The notes under the pieces were generated by a model, which worked only from the letters and a program-made list of their open reading frames with translations, ran no database searches and had not been told where the DNA came from. From assembly GCA_026417815.1 (NCBI GenBank), contig JAOACN010000465.1, positions 1 through 5,333 of the forward strand: DNA of 5,333 nt. Direction: 5' to 3'. This document shows, piece by piece, positions 1 to 5,333 of the stretch; positions within the stretch are counted from its first letter, which is position 1, and every line of letters begins with the position of its first letter. This DNA comes from Chloroflexaceae bacterium (GTDB taxonomy: Bacteria > Chloroflexota > Chloroflexia > Chloroflexales > Chloroflexaceae). Both the position numbers and the translations under genes were made by a program.

Positions 1-12
1 CTCCCAGACCCC

Positions 13-30
13 TCTCAGGTGTAGGGTTTT
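13..30 (+). repeat. Left terminal inverted repeat of the palindromic element
   Basis: These 18 bases are the perfect reverse complement of 166-183. They are separated from the outer direct repeat CTCCCAGAC (1-9) by three bases (ccc), so the exact element boundary is uncertain by a few bases. Confidence 0.85.
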
Positions 31-86
31 TCGAGGGAGAAGGGATTTTCGGCATTCCAATGCGCTTGCGATCCTCACCCCCCTGC

Positions 87-113
87 CCCCTCTCCACCAT
101 AGGTGGAGGGGGG
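87..113. repeat. Central GC-rich hairpin of the palindromic element
   Basis: Bases 87-98 pair with 102-113 around an ATA loop, giving 12 pairs, one of them a G-T wobble (91/109). The centre (100) is within two bases of the centre of the terminal repeats (98), which argues that it is part of the same designed palindrome. No T-run follows on either strand, so it is not an obvious terminator for the DUF427 gene at 242-526. Confidence 0.75.
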
Positions 114-165
114 AGTTGGGCGTCCCAATGCTCCAGATGGCGCATGTGACGCGAGGATGTGCCGG

Positions 166-183
166 AAAACCCTACACCTGAGA
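166..183 (-). repeat. Right terminal inverted repeat of the palindromic element
   Basis: AAAACCCTACACCTGAGA is the perfect reverse complement of 13-30. One base (184) separates it from the second CTCCCAGAC copy at 185-193. The match stops at both ends of the 18-mer. Confidence 0.85.
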
Positions 184-241
184 ACTCCCAGACGCTCCCC
201 TCCCCACAGTTGAGCGCCCCGATGACCCCCTCGCCGCGCCT

Positions 242-526
242 CTACGCCTCGACGCGCACGCCGCGCCAGAAGGCGACGTAACCGGCGATCTGCTTCGCTG
301 CCTCCTTCGGTTCGGGGTAGTACCAGGCCGCGTCCTTGTTGACGTTGCCCTCGACGACCACATCGTAGTAACTGGCCGTGCCCTTCCAGGGGCAGACCGT
401 GTGGGTCGCGCTCTCGCGCAGGTATTCGCGCTTCACTGCCGTAGGCGGGAAGTAATGGTTCCCTTCGACAATTACCGTTTCATCGCTTTCGGCGATCACT
501 GCGCCGTTCCAGATTGCGCGGGCCAT
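242..526 (-). CDS. DUF427 domain-containing protein, 94 aa
   Basis: This is a complete single-domain DUF427 protein at the usual length of about 95 residues. Recognisable family features, in order, are WNGAVIAESDET near the N-terminus, VEGNHYFPP, the central CPWKGTASYYDV block and DAAWYYPEPKEAA followed by IAGYVAFWRGVRV at the C-terminus. The family is a small mostly-beta cytoplasmic fold of unknown biochemical function. There is no signal peptide or membrane segment. The ATG at 526 is supported by AAGGAG on the minus strand (535-540), eight bases upstream. The gene ends with TAG, 59 bp from the palindromic element. It is divergent from the DUF488-fusion operon and appears monocistronic. I found no convincing sigma70 promoter for it. 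The family call is firm, but the role is unknown. Confidence 0.95.
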   Translation of the reverse strand: MARAIWNGAVIAESDETVIVEGNHYFPPTAVKREYLRESATHTVCPWKGTASYYDVVVEGNVNKDAAWYYPEPKEAAKQIAGYVAFWRGVRVEA

Positions 527-534
527 GGTTGGTG

Positions 535-540
535 CTCCTT
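535..540 (-). promoter_or_regulatory. Shine-Dalgarno site of the DUF427 gene
   Basis: The minus strand reads AAGGAG here, eight bases before the ATG at 526. It is a near-perfect anti-16S match and fixes the start codon. Confidence 0.85.
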
Positions 541-612
541 ACGGTATAGCGGTTGCATCATAACCGTGTTGAGACTCCAGATTATCCTCAATACCAGGGC
601 TGGTGAAATGTC

Positions 613-631
613 TTTGGGGCGAGCCCCCAAA
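613..631. repeat. Perfect 7-bp hairpin in the divergent intergenic region
   Basis: TTTGGGG (613-619) pairs with CCCCAAA (625-631) around a five-base loop, CGAGC. Neither strand has a T-run directly after it, so a terminator role is not supported. It could lie in the 5' leader of the DUF427 transcript, about 90 bases upstream of its start codon, if that gene's promoter is further right. Confidence 0.5.
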
Positions 632-636
632 TCCTT

Positions 637-684
637 GGTGGCTGTCAATTTTGGCGCCTACGCCGCAAAAACTGACAACCATCC
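637..684. repeat. Long imperfect inverted repeat
   Basis: The outer arms GGTGG/CCATCC and TGTCA/TGACA (643-647 and 673-677), a TTTT/AAAA run, and an inner GGCG/CGCC stem (653-656 and 661-664) with a CCTA loop stack into one 48-base imperfect hairpin with a few mismatches and bulges. It lies directly next to the 613-631 hairpin. It could be an RNA leader structure for the DUF427 gene or a decayed repeat element. No known riboswitch was recognised. Confidence 0.45.
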
Positions 685-755
685 CGGCGAGCGGTATAGC
701 CGCGCCTGAACTCACCATTAGAGGCGGGCTTTTACCAACCTGCCCTAGACGAAAA

Positions 756-770
756 GGGTTGCCACAACCC
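756..770. promoter_or_regulatory. Candidate operator palindrome over the -35 box
   Basis: GGGTTG and CAACCC are perfect 6-bp inverted arms around a three-base centre and enclose the whole TTGCCA -35 element. A DNA-binding protein here would block polymerase. No regulator gene is visible in the window, so this is inferred from position only. Confidence 0.4.
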
Positions 771-787
771 GGTGCGTGTGCCATAAT
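759..787 (+). promoter_or_regulatory. Sigma70-type promoter of the DUF488-fusion operon
   Basis: TTGCCA (759-764) and CATAAT (782-787) each match the -35/-10 consensus at five of six positions and are separated by exactly 17 bp. Transcription would start near 794, leaving a leader of about 29 bases before the ATG at 823. Two small palindromes overlap the promoter: GGGTTG-CCA-CAACCC (756-770) spans the -35 box, and ATATG-GTA-CATAT (792-804) covers the predicted start. This suggests repressor control. Confidence 0.65.
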
Positions 788-791
788 GCCT

Positions 792-804
792 ATATGGTAC
801 ATAT
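792..804. promoter_or_regulatory. Candidate operator palindrome at the predicted transcription start
   Basis: ATATG and CATAT are perfect 5-bp inverted arms with a GTA centre, placed five bases after the -10 box. The motif is short and AT-rich, so chance is a real alternative. Confidence 0.35.
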
Positions 805-822
805 GAGCTACAGGCGTGTCAA

Positions 823-1686
823 ATGCTAAACCGCCAGAAAGCCGTACTGCTGCTCCTGCGCCAGGCGGGTCGCGCGGTCTCACCGGTCCAACTAATGAAG
901 TGGGCGTTCCTCCTCGCCCATGAGACGCCGTCACATGGTGGAGCGCACTTCTACGCCTTCGTGCCCTATAAGCACGGCCCCTATTCCTTCACGCTCGATC
1001 AGGAGAAGAATGCACTCGTGCGCGATGGACTCCTTGAGGTCACCGGGCGTGACCAGTTGTGCCTGACGCCTGCTGGCCGGCAGGCCGAGTTGAAGCTTGC
1101 CGGAAACGTGCCGCGCGATATCCGCTATATAACGGACACCTATGGCTATCAGTCATCCCAGGCGCTGATTGACCTCGTGTACAAGAAGTATCCCTGGTAC
1201 TCGATCAATAGTCAATTCCCGGAACGGCGCTGTATGGCGCGGCCCGTTGCGCCATGCGCCATCTACACGCTGGGCTATGAGGGGCTGACCGCCGACGCCT
1301 TCCTGAATCGTGTGCTGGAGGCGGGTATCCAGCGCATTATTGATGTGCGTCATAACCCGATCTCCCGGCGCTATGGGTTTCATAAGAGCACGCTCGTCCG
1401 CCTGGCAACTCTGCTCGGGCTGGAGTATGTGCATGTTCCGGAGCTGGGCATTCCAGGCGCCGAGCGCGGCCACCTGGAGTCGTTTGCTCAGTACCAGAAG
1501 TTGTTTCAATCCTATGAGGCTGAGCTTTCGCGGGTGCTGGAACAACAGCGCATGGTCGCGAAATTACTGCAAGAAAAGCCGAGCGTGCTAGTGTGCCTGG
1601 AGGCCGATCCACGCTTCTGCCATCGCAGCGTGCTGGCGCAGGCCCTCACCCGGATTGTGGACTTGCCTGTGAAACATCTGAGGTGA
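823..1686 (+). CDS. Fusion of Panacea/SocA-like N-terminal domain with DUF488 domain, 287 aa
   Basis: Residues about 1-130 resemble the small helical DUF4065/SocA (Panacea) or YwgA-like class: an N-terminal helix, LMKWAFLLAHE at 24-34, the diagnostic FYAFVPYKHGPYSF at 43-56, then a winged-helix-like ALVRDGLLEV. Residues about 145-285 are a full DUF488 domain: YTLGYEG (148-154), IDVRHNPISRRYGF (173-186) and the C-terminal CLEADPRFCHRS (258-269). DUF488 is of unknown function; the conserved Arg, Cys, Glu and CHR residues, all present here, are presumed to form its active or binding site. The protein has no signal peptide and is probably cytoplasmic. The linker contains Met138, an internal ATG at 1234 that begins a complete DUF488 domain, so the fusion may derive from two adjacent genes. 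The ATG at 823 has only a weak AGG (812-814) ribosome site but a strong promoter upstream. The gene is first in a two-gene operon. The DUF488 call is firm; the N-terminal call is moderate. Confidence 0.9.
   Translation: MLNRQKAVLLLLRQAGRAVSPVQLMKWAFLLAHETPSHGGAHFYAFVPYKHGPYSFTLDQEKNALVRDGLLEVTGRDQLCLTPAGRQAELKLAGNVPRDIRYITDTYGYQSSQALIDLVYKKYPWYSINSQFPERRCMARPVAPCAIYTLGYEGLTADAFLNRVLEAGIQRIIDVRHNPISRRYGFHKSTLVRLATLLGLEYVHVPELGIPGAERGHLESFAQYQKLFQSYEAELSRVLEQQRMVAKLLQEKPSVLVCLEADPRFCHRSVLAQALTRIVDLPVKHLR
1681..1686 (+). promoter_or_regulatory. Shine-Dalgarno site overlapping the upstream stop codon
   Basis: AGGTGA lies five bases before the ATG at 1692, and its last three bases are the TGA stop of the DUF488-fusion gene. 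A ribosome terminating there is already on the ribosome binding site of the next gene, which indicates translational coupling. The site also favours the start at 1692 over an in-frame ATG at 1593 that would lie inside the upstream gene. Confidence 0.85.
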
Positions 1687-1691
1687 TCGCA

Positions 1692-2510
1692 ATGAGTGAG
1701 AGCTGGCAAACGACGAGGGTGCTGATCACGGTAATGACCTATCCGCACCCATCGCGCGGCTATCAGGAGCTTGTATGCACCGCGGGGGTCACCGAAACAG
1801 GCGAGTGGGTCCGCCTGTACCCGATCGATTATCGCTATCGTCCCCGACAGCAGCAGTTCCGTAAGTACCAGTGGATCGAGATTGATCTGCTACCCTACGG
1901 GCAGGGCAATGATCGGCGCAAGGAGAGCCGTAAGCCTTTGCTCGACACCATAAAAGTGCTCGGTCCGCCGCTCGATACAAAGGACAAATGGGCTGCACGC
2001 CGCGCTATCATCGATCGTATGCCGGTGCATACGGTCAACGAGCTCAAGGCGCTCCACGATAGAGATCGGACATCGCTTGGGATTGTGCGCCCGGCGCGGG
2101 TGCTCGACCTGGAAATTGAGCCGGCTGATCCCGAGTGGAAGCCAGAGTGGCAACAACTGTTTGACCAGCTACCGCTGTTTGATCCCCCACAGAAACCGCT
2201 GCGCAAGATTCCATTCAAATTCAGCTATGTTTTCGAGTGTAAAGATAACACCAAACCCCACCGTGCAATGATTGAAGATTGGGAGCTCGGGGTGCTCTGG
2301 CTGAACGAGGTTGCGCGTCTGGGGGATGAGCGGCTGGCTGCGGAGAGCGTTAAGCGCAAGTTTCTCGATGAGTTATGCCATCCGAGTAAAGACACGCGCT
2401 TTTTCATGGGTACGGTATTTCCCTACAACACCTGGGTTGTGCTGGGTGTCTTCTGGCCGCCCCGCCTGACGCCACCGGCCGGCGATGCCTTTCAACCGGC
2501 GTTGTTTTGA
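1692..2510 (+). CDS. DuOB-like (dual OB-fold) protein, 272 aa, coupled to the DUF488 fusion
   Basis: The N-terminal block VLITVMTYPHPSRGYQELVCTAGV, followed by TGEWVRLYPIDYR, matches my recollection of the dual OB-fold (DuOB) family, in which small beta-barrels are proposed to bind nucleic acid. Further family-like parts are a beta-rich segment with IEIDLLP, the LGIVRPARVLDLEIEP strand around residues 125-140, a conserved-looking HRAMIEDWELGVLW near residues 193-206, and a closing beta block FFMGTVFPYNTWVVLGVFWPP. The middle (about 70-125) is charged and helical. No catalytic motif, signal peptide or membrane span is visible, which suggests a cytoplasmic recognition or scaffold subunit. A longer frame opens at 1593, but it overlaps the upstream gene by 94 bp and lacks a good ribosome site; the start used here has AGGTGA five bases upstream. 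Base composition is visibly more AT-rich than in the protease gene. The reading frame is certain, the family call is moderate and the function is unknown. Confidence 0.85.
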   Translation: MSESWQTTRVLITVMTYPHPSRGYQELVCTAGVTETGEWVRLYPIDYRYRPRQQQFRKYQWIEIDLLPYGQGNDRRKESRKPLLDTIKVLGPPLDTKDKWAARRAIIDRMPVHTVNELKALHDRDRTSLGIVRPARVLDLEIEPADPEWKPEWQQLFDQLPLFDPPQKPLRKIPFKFSYVFECKDNTKPHRAMIEDWELGVLWLNEVARLGDERLAAESVKRKFLDELCHPSKDTRFFMGTVFPYNTWVVLGVFWPPRLTPPAGDAFQPALF

Positions 2511-2524
2511 TTGACAGGCTGAAA

Positions 2525-2554
2525 CCGTGCCGCCTGCGCAGCGCAGGTGCACGG
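2525..2554. repeat. GC-rich hairpin after the operon
   Basis: CCGTGC (2525-2530) pairs with GCACGG (2549-2554), and CCTGCG (2533-2538) pairs with CGCAGG (2542-2547) around a CAG loop, with a small CG/T internal bulge. No T-run follows on either strand. It starts 15 bases after the stop of the DuOB-like gene and may stabilise the mRNA 3' end or assist the terminator just beyond. Confidence 0.6.
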
Positions 2555-2566
2555 CATCAACCAGAC

Positions 2567-2602
2567 GATAGGGGCGACGGGCCGGTCGTCCCTATCTTTC
2601 TG
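2567..2602 (+). terminator. Probable intrinsic terminator of the DUF488/DuOB operon
   Basis: Bases 2567-2578 pair with 2585-2596 (12 pairs, one of them a G-T wobble) around a six-base GGGCCG loop. The stem is followed by TTTCT, a short broken T-tract, on the plus strand. No T-tract follows on the minus strand, so it serves the rightward operon better than the leftward protease gene, although the stem lies downstream of both convergent genes. Confidence 0.6.
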
Positions 2603-2651
2603 CCCGAACCTCTTGATCCAAAAATCCCCGACGTGAGTTCTCCCACCCTCC

Positions 2652-5333
2652 TCACTCCCGCACGCTGATCACCCGCACCTCGCGCGGCTCGGGCGCGTTG
2701 CCGGTGACCAGCAGCAGCCCCGTCTCAGTCGGATTGGTGGTTGAACCGGTATCGGTAATGGTCAACTCGGCGCTCGCGCCGCCGGGGAGAGTGGCGAAGC
2801 CGGCGCCTCCCGGCGTTAGCGTGGCCAGGTAACGCTCGCCGCCGGGCGCGAAGGTCAGCCCCTCGATCGTGTCGGTCACCTCGCCGGTGAAGTAACCGTC
2901 CACAGCCTCAATTCGCGCATTGACCGGCTGGCCCGGCCTCGGCGGCGCCAGCGGGCCGCCCAGCGAAGCCGGGCGCGCCGGGTCGGCCAGTTGCGCGTCG
3001 CAGATGGCCATCTGATAGGTGCCGCTCTCCAGCCCGTGACCGGTGAAGAAGAAGGCGCTGGCCTCCCCGGTGCGGAGATTGGCGACCCAGGTGGCGTTGC
3101 GTCCGTCGCTGAAGTTAAGCGCGACATCGAAGGTAAATACTTCAAAGTCGAACCGGCCGTCGCGGTCGGTGTCGAGCAGCACGCTCAGGTATCCTGGCGC
3201 GTTGGCATGGCTCTGGCGGCGGGCGTTGTTGATGGCGAATTCCAGCACGTATCCTGGCCGTTCTGAGCAGAACCCTGCCGGCACGGCGTAGGTGGCGTAG
3301 CCCGCGTAGCGCAGGTCTATGATCTCGGCTTTCGATCCGGCGCCCGGTTGGGCCTGCACCGGGCTGCTGCCAAGCAGCGAGTAGACGCTGATCGCCGCCT
3401 GGCCCACGCCGCGGTTGCTCACGGTCACCGGCTGGTTGACCCGCGCGCCGGGGGGTGCGACGATGTTCCCCGCCAGCCGCGGCAGGACGTGCCATGGCAG
3501 GCTCAGGTCGTTCGCCGTGGCGCCGCTGGTATCGGTGAGCTTCAGGTAGCCGTCGTACTCGAAGACGCTCAACAGGTCGCCGTTGGCGCCGTCCGGGCCG
3601 GAGTTCATGGTCCAGTTCCGTAGCCTGGCGCTGTCAATGCTGAGGATCAGGCGGAAGCTCCGCCGGCCATAAGCCGGCACGCTGATCGTCTCGGGCGCGG
3701 AGAGGGTCACGGCGCCGGTGGCCGCGTCGTCGGCGTAGCGGAAGGTTGGCTCGATGCGGTAGGTGATCGGCGCGTGGCCGTAGTTGCGTACCACGATGCT
3801 GCGTTGCAGAATCACCAGCGGCCGGAAGGCGTCAACGAAGCCGAAAGAGATCGCCCCGCCGCCGCTGGCGGCCTCCCAGGCCGAGGCCCGGGCGGCAATG
3901 GCGCGGTCCACACGCACCTCGCCGGCGCCGATGCGAGTGATCGGCGCCAGCCCCCCGCCGAGGGCGGCAGGGGTGTTGAAGATACTCGTTTCGGCGGTGT
4001 TCATCAGACGCGCCTTGAGTTCCGCGGGCGAGAGTTGCCGGTCGATGGCGTTCATCAGCAGGGCGGCGGCGCCGGCCACCACCGGCGCCGCGCCGGAGGT
4101 TCCCCCGAAGGACTGCGTGCCGCTCCCGCTGCCGGCGACTGCCGAAATCGACGCCCCGGGCGCGCCGATCTCCGGCTTGATGATCTGCCCGAACATCACC
4201 TGGTTGCCGTAGAACATCTGGCCCGCGGCCGGGCCGCGCGATGACGAGCCAACCATGGTGCCCACCAGGGGCGGCCAGGTCGCCGGGTCAATGCGCATGT
4301 TCACCCCCGCGGCCAGGCTGGCCTTGATGCGGTTGGCGCTGGCCTGGCTGATCACAAAGCCGGGAATGGTGGGTGTTCCTCCCCCGAAGCCGAAGACGAA
4401 GGGTTCACCCGGGGCCACCAGGCCGATGATCCCCGCCAGGGCGCCGCCAGCGGCGATGTTGCTGATCTTGATGCTGGCCGCGCACGCGCCACGATCCACC
4501 AGCACGATCCGCCCGGCGAGCGAACCGGGGGCGAAGGGCGCGCAGCCGAGCAGGTTGCCGCCCGCACCATTGCCGTACTGCACCGGCCCGCTGATCGCCC
4601 CCCGCGGGCGCGCCGACCAGGGCTGAAAGACCGCCGGGTAGCCCCCGGCGATGCTTGCCGGGGCAGTAACCTCGAGGATCGGCAGCAGGGCCGAGGGCAT
4701 CTCGGTCTGCGCCACCGCGAGGGCCGTGCGCGCCGCCGAGGGCGTGCCGACGATGTAGGGCTTGTCGGCGCTGTTGCCCGCCGAGGCCACCGTCAGGATG
4801 CCAAGCGCCGTAACATTATCAACCGCCGCCGAGAGGTCGTCGAAATAGTTCTGGCCGTAGAGCGATCCCAGCGACATGTTGATGATGTCCACGCGATCGC
4901 GGCTATCGCCGTCGCCGTCGGGATCGGCGGCGAACTCCATCCCTTGCAGCAGGGCCACGCCGCTGCAGGTCAAGGAGACCGCCGAGCAGACCTTGACGGC
5001 GTAGATCTGCGCCCTGGGGGCCACGCCGCCCCCGGCGAGGGCGTTGTCGGCGCTGATGACGGCGCTCAGACCCCCGTCAGCGACCAGGCCCATCGCGAAC
5101 ACGCTGTGGACCGCGCCAGCCTCCAGGGTGACGTTCGGTAGCGCAAGTGCGACGGTGGTCGTGCCGGCCAGACGCACCTCCAGGTTGTACACCCCGGCGG
5201 AGACCTCGATGTACGGGCTGGCCTCGCCAAAGGCATAGTTGCGGAACAGCACCGGCCCGCCCGCCACGGCGACATCCACCGCTGGCGCGTCGGGCGAGGC
5301 GTGCACGAAGCGCGCGCGGGCCTTGCCCGCGGC
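2652..5333 (-). CDS. Subtilisin-like S8 serine protease with DUF4397 and PA modules, partial (N-terminus off window)
   Basis: The frame is open to the right edge, leaving 893 visible residues and a TGA stop at 2652-2654; the GTG at 5306 is internal (Val10 of ARARFVHASPDAP), not the start. Visible order: DUF4397 module (about residues 5-95); second part of the S8 domain, beginning GVAPRAQIYAVKVCS (103-117), INMSLGS, and SAGNS with oxyanion Asn187; a PA-domain insert (about 217-354; GRIVLVDRGAC); then SSSRGP, IKPEIGAPG and FGGTSGAAP with nucleophile Ser413. After this come Fn3-like beta domains, including a calcium-style DTDRDG (3156-3173), and a Thr/Gly-rich end. The catalytic Asp and His are not in the window and must lie upstream, along with any signal peptide. 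The family is normally secreted and degrades extracellular protein. No LPXTG-type or PEP-CTERM-type anchor is seen at the C-terminus. The placement of DUF4397 immediately before GVAP is unusual. Confidence 0.93.
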   Translation of the reverse strand, partial: AAGKARARFVHASPDAPAVDVAVAGGPVLFRNYAFGEASPYIEVSAGVYNLEVRLAGTTTVALALPNVTLEAGAVHSVFAMGLVADGGLSAVISADNALAGGGVAPRAQIYAVKVCSAVSLTCSGVALLQGMEFAADPDGDGDSRDRVDIINMSLGSLYGQNYFDDLSAAVDNVTALGILTVASAGNSADKPYIVGTPSAARTALAVAQTEMPSALLPILEVTAPASIAGGYPAVFQPWSARPRGAISGPVQYGNGAGGNLLGCAPFAPGSLAGRIVLVDRGACAASIKISNIAAGGALAGIIGLVAPGEPFVFGFGGGTPTIPGFVISQASANRIKASLAAGVNMRIDPATWPPLVGTMVGSSSRGPAAGQMFYGNQVMFGQIIKPEIGAPGASISAVAGSGSGTQSFGGTSGAAPVVAGAAALLMNAIDRQLSPAELKARLMNTAETSIFNTPAALGGGLAPITRIGAGEVRVDRAIAARASAWEAASGGGAISFGFVDAFRPLVILQRSIVVRNYGHAPITYRIEPTFRYADDAATGAVTLSAPETISVPAYGRRSFRLILSIDSARLRNWTMNSGPDGANGDLLSVFEYDGYLKLTDTSGATANDLSLPWHVLPRLAGNIVAPPGARVNQPVTVSNRGVGQAAISVYSLLGSSPVQAQPGAGSKAEIIDLRYAGYATYAVPAGFCSERPGYVLEFAINNARRQSHANAPGYLSVLLDTDRDGRFDFEVFTFDVALNFSDGRNATWVANLRTGEASAFFFTGHGLESGTYQMAICDAQLADPARPASLGGPLAPPRPGQPVNARIEAVDGYFTGEVTDTIEGLTFAPGGERYLATLTPGGAGFATLPGGASAELTITDTGSTTNPTETGLLLVTGNAPEPREVRVISVRE
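4272..4685 (-). other. PA (protease-associated) domain insert of the S8 protease
   Basis: Between the oxyanion-Asn segment and the serine segment, the protein carries about 138 residues containing YGNGAGGNLLGCAPF, SLAGRIVLVDRGACAASIKISNIAAGGALAGIIGL and TIPGFVISQASANRIKASL. This is the usual PA-domain pattern. PA inserts at this position are known in lactocepin-like and plant subtilases, where they influence substrate access. Confidence 0.85.
5035..5321 (-). other. DUF4397 module within the protease
   Basis: The translated segment RFVHASPDAPAVDVAVAGGPVLF...FGEASPYIEVSAGVYNLEVRLAGT...LPNVTLEAGAVHSVFAMG is a canonical DUF4397 repeat of about 90 residues, a beta-sandwich common in secreted bacterial proteins and presumed to act in adhesion or structure. 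It is preceded at the window edge by AAGK and followed directly by GVAP of the protease fold. Confidence 0.88.

Larger units (their letters stand above)
1..193. mobile_element. MITE-like palindromic element with 18-bp terminal inverted repeats and 9-bp flanking direct repeats
   Basis: The sequence TCTCAGGTGTAGGGTTTT at 13-30 recurs as its exact reverse complement at 166-183, so the pair forms 18-bp perfect terminal inverted repeats. Just outside them, CTCCCAGAC occurs at 1-9 and 185-193, in the position and at the length expected of a target-site duplication. The body is about 171-175 bp and has no credible reading frame. A 12-bp hairpin (87-113) sits almost at the midpoint, and a further inverted pair, ATGCGC (60-65) with GCGCAT (140-145), is nested between, so the whole unit can fold into one long imperfect cruciform. 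AGGGTTTTTCG (23-33) is echoed by AGGGATTTTCG (41-51). This organisation is typical of non-autonomous elements moved in trans by an IS transposase. I cannot assign an IS family. A structured non-coding locus is the alternative. Confidence 0.66.

Noticed and set aside
1..193. CRISPR-like repeat interpretation of the repeated segments
   Set aside because: There are only two copies, in inverted orientation, with no regular spacer series and no cas genes in view.
643..648. Perfect TTGACA on the minus strand as a -35 box for DUF427
   Set aside because: No -10-like hexamer occurs 16-18 bases downstream on that strand.
803..829. Eight-codon upstream ORF overlapping the start of the DUF488 fusion gene
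   Set aside because: The ATG lies only about nine bases after the predicted transcription start and has no ribosome site, so it is probably chance.
539..934. Minus-strand 131-codon frame across the divergent intergenic region
   Set aside because: It overlaps the DUF427 ribosome site, the operon promoter and the DUF488-fusion start, and its translation resembles no protein family.
1593..1691. Longer N-terminal start for the DuOB-like gene at the ATG at 1593
   Set aside because: It would overlap the DUF488 domain coding by 94 bp, its extra residues look like frame-shadow sequence, and the ATG at 1692 has AGGTGA at ideal spacing.
3774..4244. Long plus-strand frames opposite the protease gene
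   Set aside because: They are Arg/Ala/Gly-rich antisense shadows of a GC-rich gene, with no recognisable domain and no ribosome binding site pattern.

Overview
The window is a GC-rich bacterial chromosome segment. The long secreted-type subtilase (PA insert, DUF4397 module, very GC-rich codons) resembles proteins I associate with filamentous Chloroflexota such as Roseiflexus or Chloroflexus. That assignment is an inference from protein style; no rRNA or other taxonomic marker is present.

Layout. (1) Positions 1-193 hold a gene-free palindromic element: 18-bp perfect inverted repeats (13-30 and 166-183), a strong 12-bp hairpin near the centre (87-113) and a 9-bp direct repeat, CTCCCAGAC, just outside both ends. 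It looks like a non-autonomous transposon relic (MITE-like). (2) A small DUF427 gene lies on the minus strand (242-526) with a very good ribosome binding site. (3) A 296-bp divergent intergenic region (527-822) contains imperfect hairpins and a near-consensus sigma70 promoter facing right. (4) A two-gene plus-strand operon (823-2510) encodes a fusion of a Panacea/SocA-like N-terminal domain to DUF488, followed by a 272-aa protein resembling the dual-OB-fold (DuOB) family. The stop codon of the first gene lies inside the Shine-Dalgarno sequence of the second. (5) A convergent gap (2511-2651) carries two hairpins; the second is a plausible intrinsic terminator for the operon. (6) A large minus-strand subtilisin-family (S8) protease gene runs off the right edge (2652-5333). 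Its visible N-terminal part is a DUF4397 module joined directly to the middle of the protease domain.

How the genes fit together. The DUF488-fusion and DuOB-like genes are the only pair that appear to act together. Their coupled translation, their lower-GC composition compared with the protease gene and their poorly understood domains make them a candidate nucleic-acid-related accessory (possibly defence or repair) module, but the sequence shows no biochemical role. The DUF427 gene and the protease are in separate transcription units and have no visible functional link to the pair. The second striking point is the architecture of the protease: the DUF4397 module appears to be inserted in the catalytic domain, between the His motif (off the window) and the GVAP segment.
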